From JAZKHT01 sp040385245 (GTDB lineage: Bacteria > Pseudomonadota > Alphaproteobacteria > Rhodobacterales > Rhodobacteraceae): DNA of 64,000 bases. Shown here in pieces: positions 62,683 to 64,000 of the stretch. Within the stretch, counting starts at the first letter, position 1. The number at the start of each line of letters is the position of its first letter. The DNA is taken from contig JAZKHT010000001.1 of assembly GCA_040385245.1 (NCBI GenBank), positions 248,001 through 312,000 on the forward strand. Direction: 5' to 3'. The notes below the pieces were generated by a model. The model searched no databases, was not told where the DNA came from, and was given only the letters and a program-made list of their open reading frames with translations. A program made the translations under genes and the position numbers.

Positions 62683-64000
62683 ATGACAACGGAAGACAGC
62701 GACGCAGGGGCCCGGCTGGAAAAGCTGAATGCCAACCTGGCGAAAGTCGAAGAGTTGTCGCAGCGCCTTGTGGTAGCGCTATCAAAGCGCAAACAGGTCG
62801 ATTCCGCCCTGCATGGCCCCTCGTCCGATGTCTACATGAAGGCAGCGGCGGCCTATGTGGCCGAAATGATGCAGAACCCGTCCAAAATTCTGGAGCACCA
62901 GATCGGCTACTGGGGAAAGAGCCTGAAGCACTACGTCGAGGCGCAGCAGGCTCTGTCGAAGGGCGAATTGAAGGCGCCCGCCGACCCCACGCCTAAGGAC
63001 AAGCGATTCTCTAATCCGCTGTGGGAAAACCATCCGTTCTTCAACTATCTCAAGCAGCAATACCTGATCAACGCCGAGGCGATCTCGGATGCTGTTTCCG
63101 ATATGGAAACGCTGGACCAGAATGACCGCCGCCGGGTCGAGTATTTCACCAAGCAGATCGTCGACATGTTTTCGCCCACCAACTTTCTGGGCACCAACCC
63201 CGACGCGCTGGAACGCGCGATCGAAACGGATGGTGAAAGTCTGGTGAAGGGGCTGGAAAATCTGGTCCACGACGTCGAGTCGAACAGTGGCGAGGTGGTC
63301 GTGTCGCTGGCCGACAAGGACGCGTTCAAGGTGGGCCAGAACCTTGCCACCACTCCCGGCGATGTCGTCTATCGCAACCGCATGTTCGAACTGATCCAGT
63401 ATCGCCCGACAACGGAAACGGTCCATCAGACGCCGCTGCTGATCTTTCCTCCATGGATCAACAAATTCTACATCCTGGACATGAAACCACAGAACAGCCT
63501 GATCAAATGGGTTGTCGATCAGGGGTTCACGCTTTTCGTGGTCAGTTGGGTTAACCCCGACGCCTCTTACCGGGACGTCGGCATGGATGACTACATCCGC
63601 GACGGCTATCTGCGCGCGATGGCCGAGGTGCGCCGGATCACGGGCGAAAAGCAGATCAACGCCGTCGGGTATTGCATCGCGGGCACCACGCTGGGTCTGA
63701 CGCTGGCGCATCTGGAAAAGGCGGGCGACACATCAGTGAAATCCGCGACCTTCTTTACCACCCTGACCGATTTTTCCGATCCGGGCGAAGTGGGGGTGTT
63801 TCTCGAAGACGACTTTGTCGATGGGATCGAGCGTCAGCTTGATCTGGACGGCATGTTGTCGAAATACTTCATGAGCAAGACCTTCAGCTATCTGCGGTCC
63901 AATGACCTGATCTACACGCCCGCCATCAAAAGCTACATGATGGGCGAGGCGCCGCCCGCCTTTGATCTGCTGTACTGGAATGGCGACGGCACCAATCTGC
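62683..64000 (+). CDS. phaC: Class I poly(3-hydroxyalkanoate) synthase, N-terminal part
   Basis: The gene runs off the right edge; 439 codons are present. It polymerises hydroxyacyl-CoA into PHA. The N-terminal domain (about 1-220) reads NPLWENHPFFNYLKQQYLI and LGTNPDALERAI. The catalytic domain has LLIFPPWINKFYILDMKP and the lipase-box-like AVGYCIAGTTLGLTLA with the catalytic cysteine near residue 329. The start at 62683 has an AGGGGGGA-like site before it. The catalytic aspartate and histidine would lie beyond the window. Confidence 0.95.
   Translation, partial: MTTEDSDAGARLEKLNANLAKVEELSQRLVVALSKRKQVDSALHGPSSDVYMKAAAAYVAEMMQNPSKILEHQIGYWGKSLKHYVEAQQALSKGELKAPADPTPKDKRFSNPLWENHPFFNYLKQQYLINAEAISDAVSDMETLDQNDRRRVEYFTKQIVDMFSPTNFLGTNPDALERAIETDGESLVKGLENLVHDVESNSGEVVVSLADKDAFKVGQNLATTPGDVVYRNRMFELIQYRPTTETVHQTPLLIFPPWINKFYILDMKPQNSLIKWVVDQGFTLFVVSWVNPDASYRDVGMDDYIRDGYLRAMAEVRRITGEKQINAVGYCIAGTTLGLTLAHLEKAGDTSVKSATFFTTLTDFSDPGEVGVFLEDDFVDGIERQLDLDGMLSKYFMSKTFSYLRSNDLIYTPAIKSYMMGEAPPAFDLLYWNGDGTNL

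Overview
The window looks like a chromosomal segment of a marine-type alphaproteobacterium of the Rhodobacteraceae (Roseobacter-like). Coding DNA is GC-rich with strong G/C at third positions, which is why long false open frames lie opposite many genes. A soxBDAG sarcosine oxidase operon, a dnaG-rpoD pair, divergent phaZ/phaC and nrdR-ribD also fit this group. The family assignment is inferred from gene content and protein motifs, without a database search.

Layout. 0-3.7 kb: the end of a NitT/TauT-type permease gene, then an acyl-CoA ligase, a ketopantoate-reductase-like enzyme and an FAH-family hydrolase, which together look like an organic-acid uptake and catabolism operon. 3.7-6.06 kb: an AT-rich foreign patch with one DUF262/DUF1524 (GmrSD/SspE-like) gene, ending at a tRNA-Glu gene. 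6.2-14.7 kb (mostly minus strand): recJ, glpX, hom, a small lipoprotein, a pirin, and a TadG-TadE-TadE pilus operon. 14.9-25.7 kb (plus strand): glutamate dehydrogenase, soxBDAG, dnaG and rpoD with a clear terminator. 25.7-29.6 kb: an AT-rich PIN-like gene, a dienelactone hydrolase, nrdR-ribD behind a structured leader, and a glyoxalase. 29.6-32 kb: a surface-lipoprotein gene overlapping a Slam (DUF560) export gene, with a 20-bp palindrome in front. 32.2-33.5 kb: thyA-folA.

33.6-56 kb is the most interesting region. It holds a group-2-type (ABC-transporter-dependent) capsule locus: a KpsD/Wza-like outer-membrane lipoprotein, KpsE, KpsT, a frameshifted KpsM, KpsS, UDP-galactopyranose mutase, a GlfT2-like galactofuranosyltransferase, a second glycosyltransferase and a methyltransferase. 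Embedded in it are a 2,425-residue fully reducing type I polyketide synthase, an alpha-oxoamine synthase translationally coupled to it, and a short-chain reductase carrying the PPDTDTP signature of 3-ketodihydrosphingosine reductases. A cytochrome P450 and an LpxL-type acyltransferase sit just upstream. The set resembles the rkpA/rkpG/rkpH genes of Sinorhizobium K-antigen loci. Read together, it suggests that the cell makes a sphingoid-base-like lipid from a polyketide chain and uses it to anchor or carry a galactofuranose-containing capsule. The lipid structure is inference.

56-64 kb returns to housekeeping genes: a DUF2177 membrane protein, an ArsC-family protein, a cold-shock protein, a small membrane protein, thrS, two alpha/beta hydrolases with a 32-codon frame between them, and the divergent PHA genes phaZ and phaC (phaC runs off the window). 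I saw no transposase, integrase, rRNA operon, CRISPR array or replication origin.
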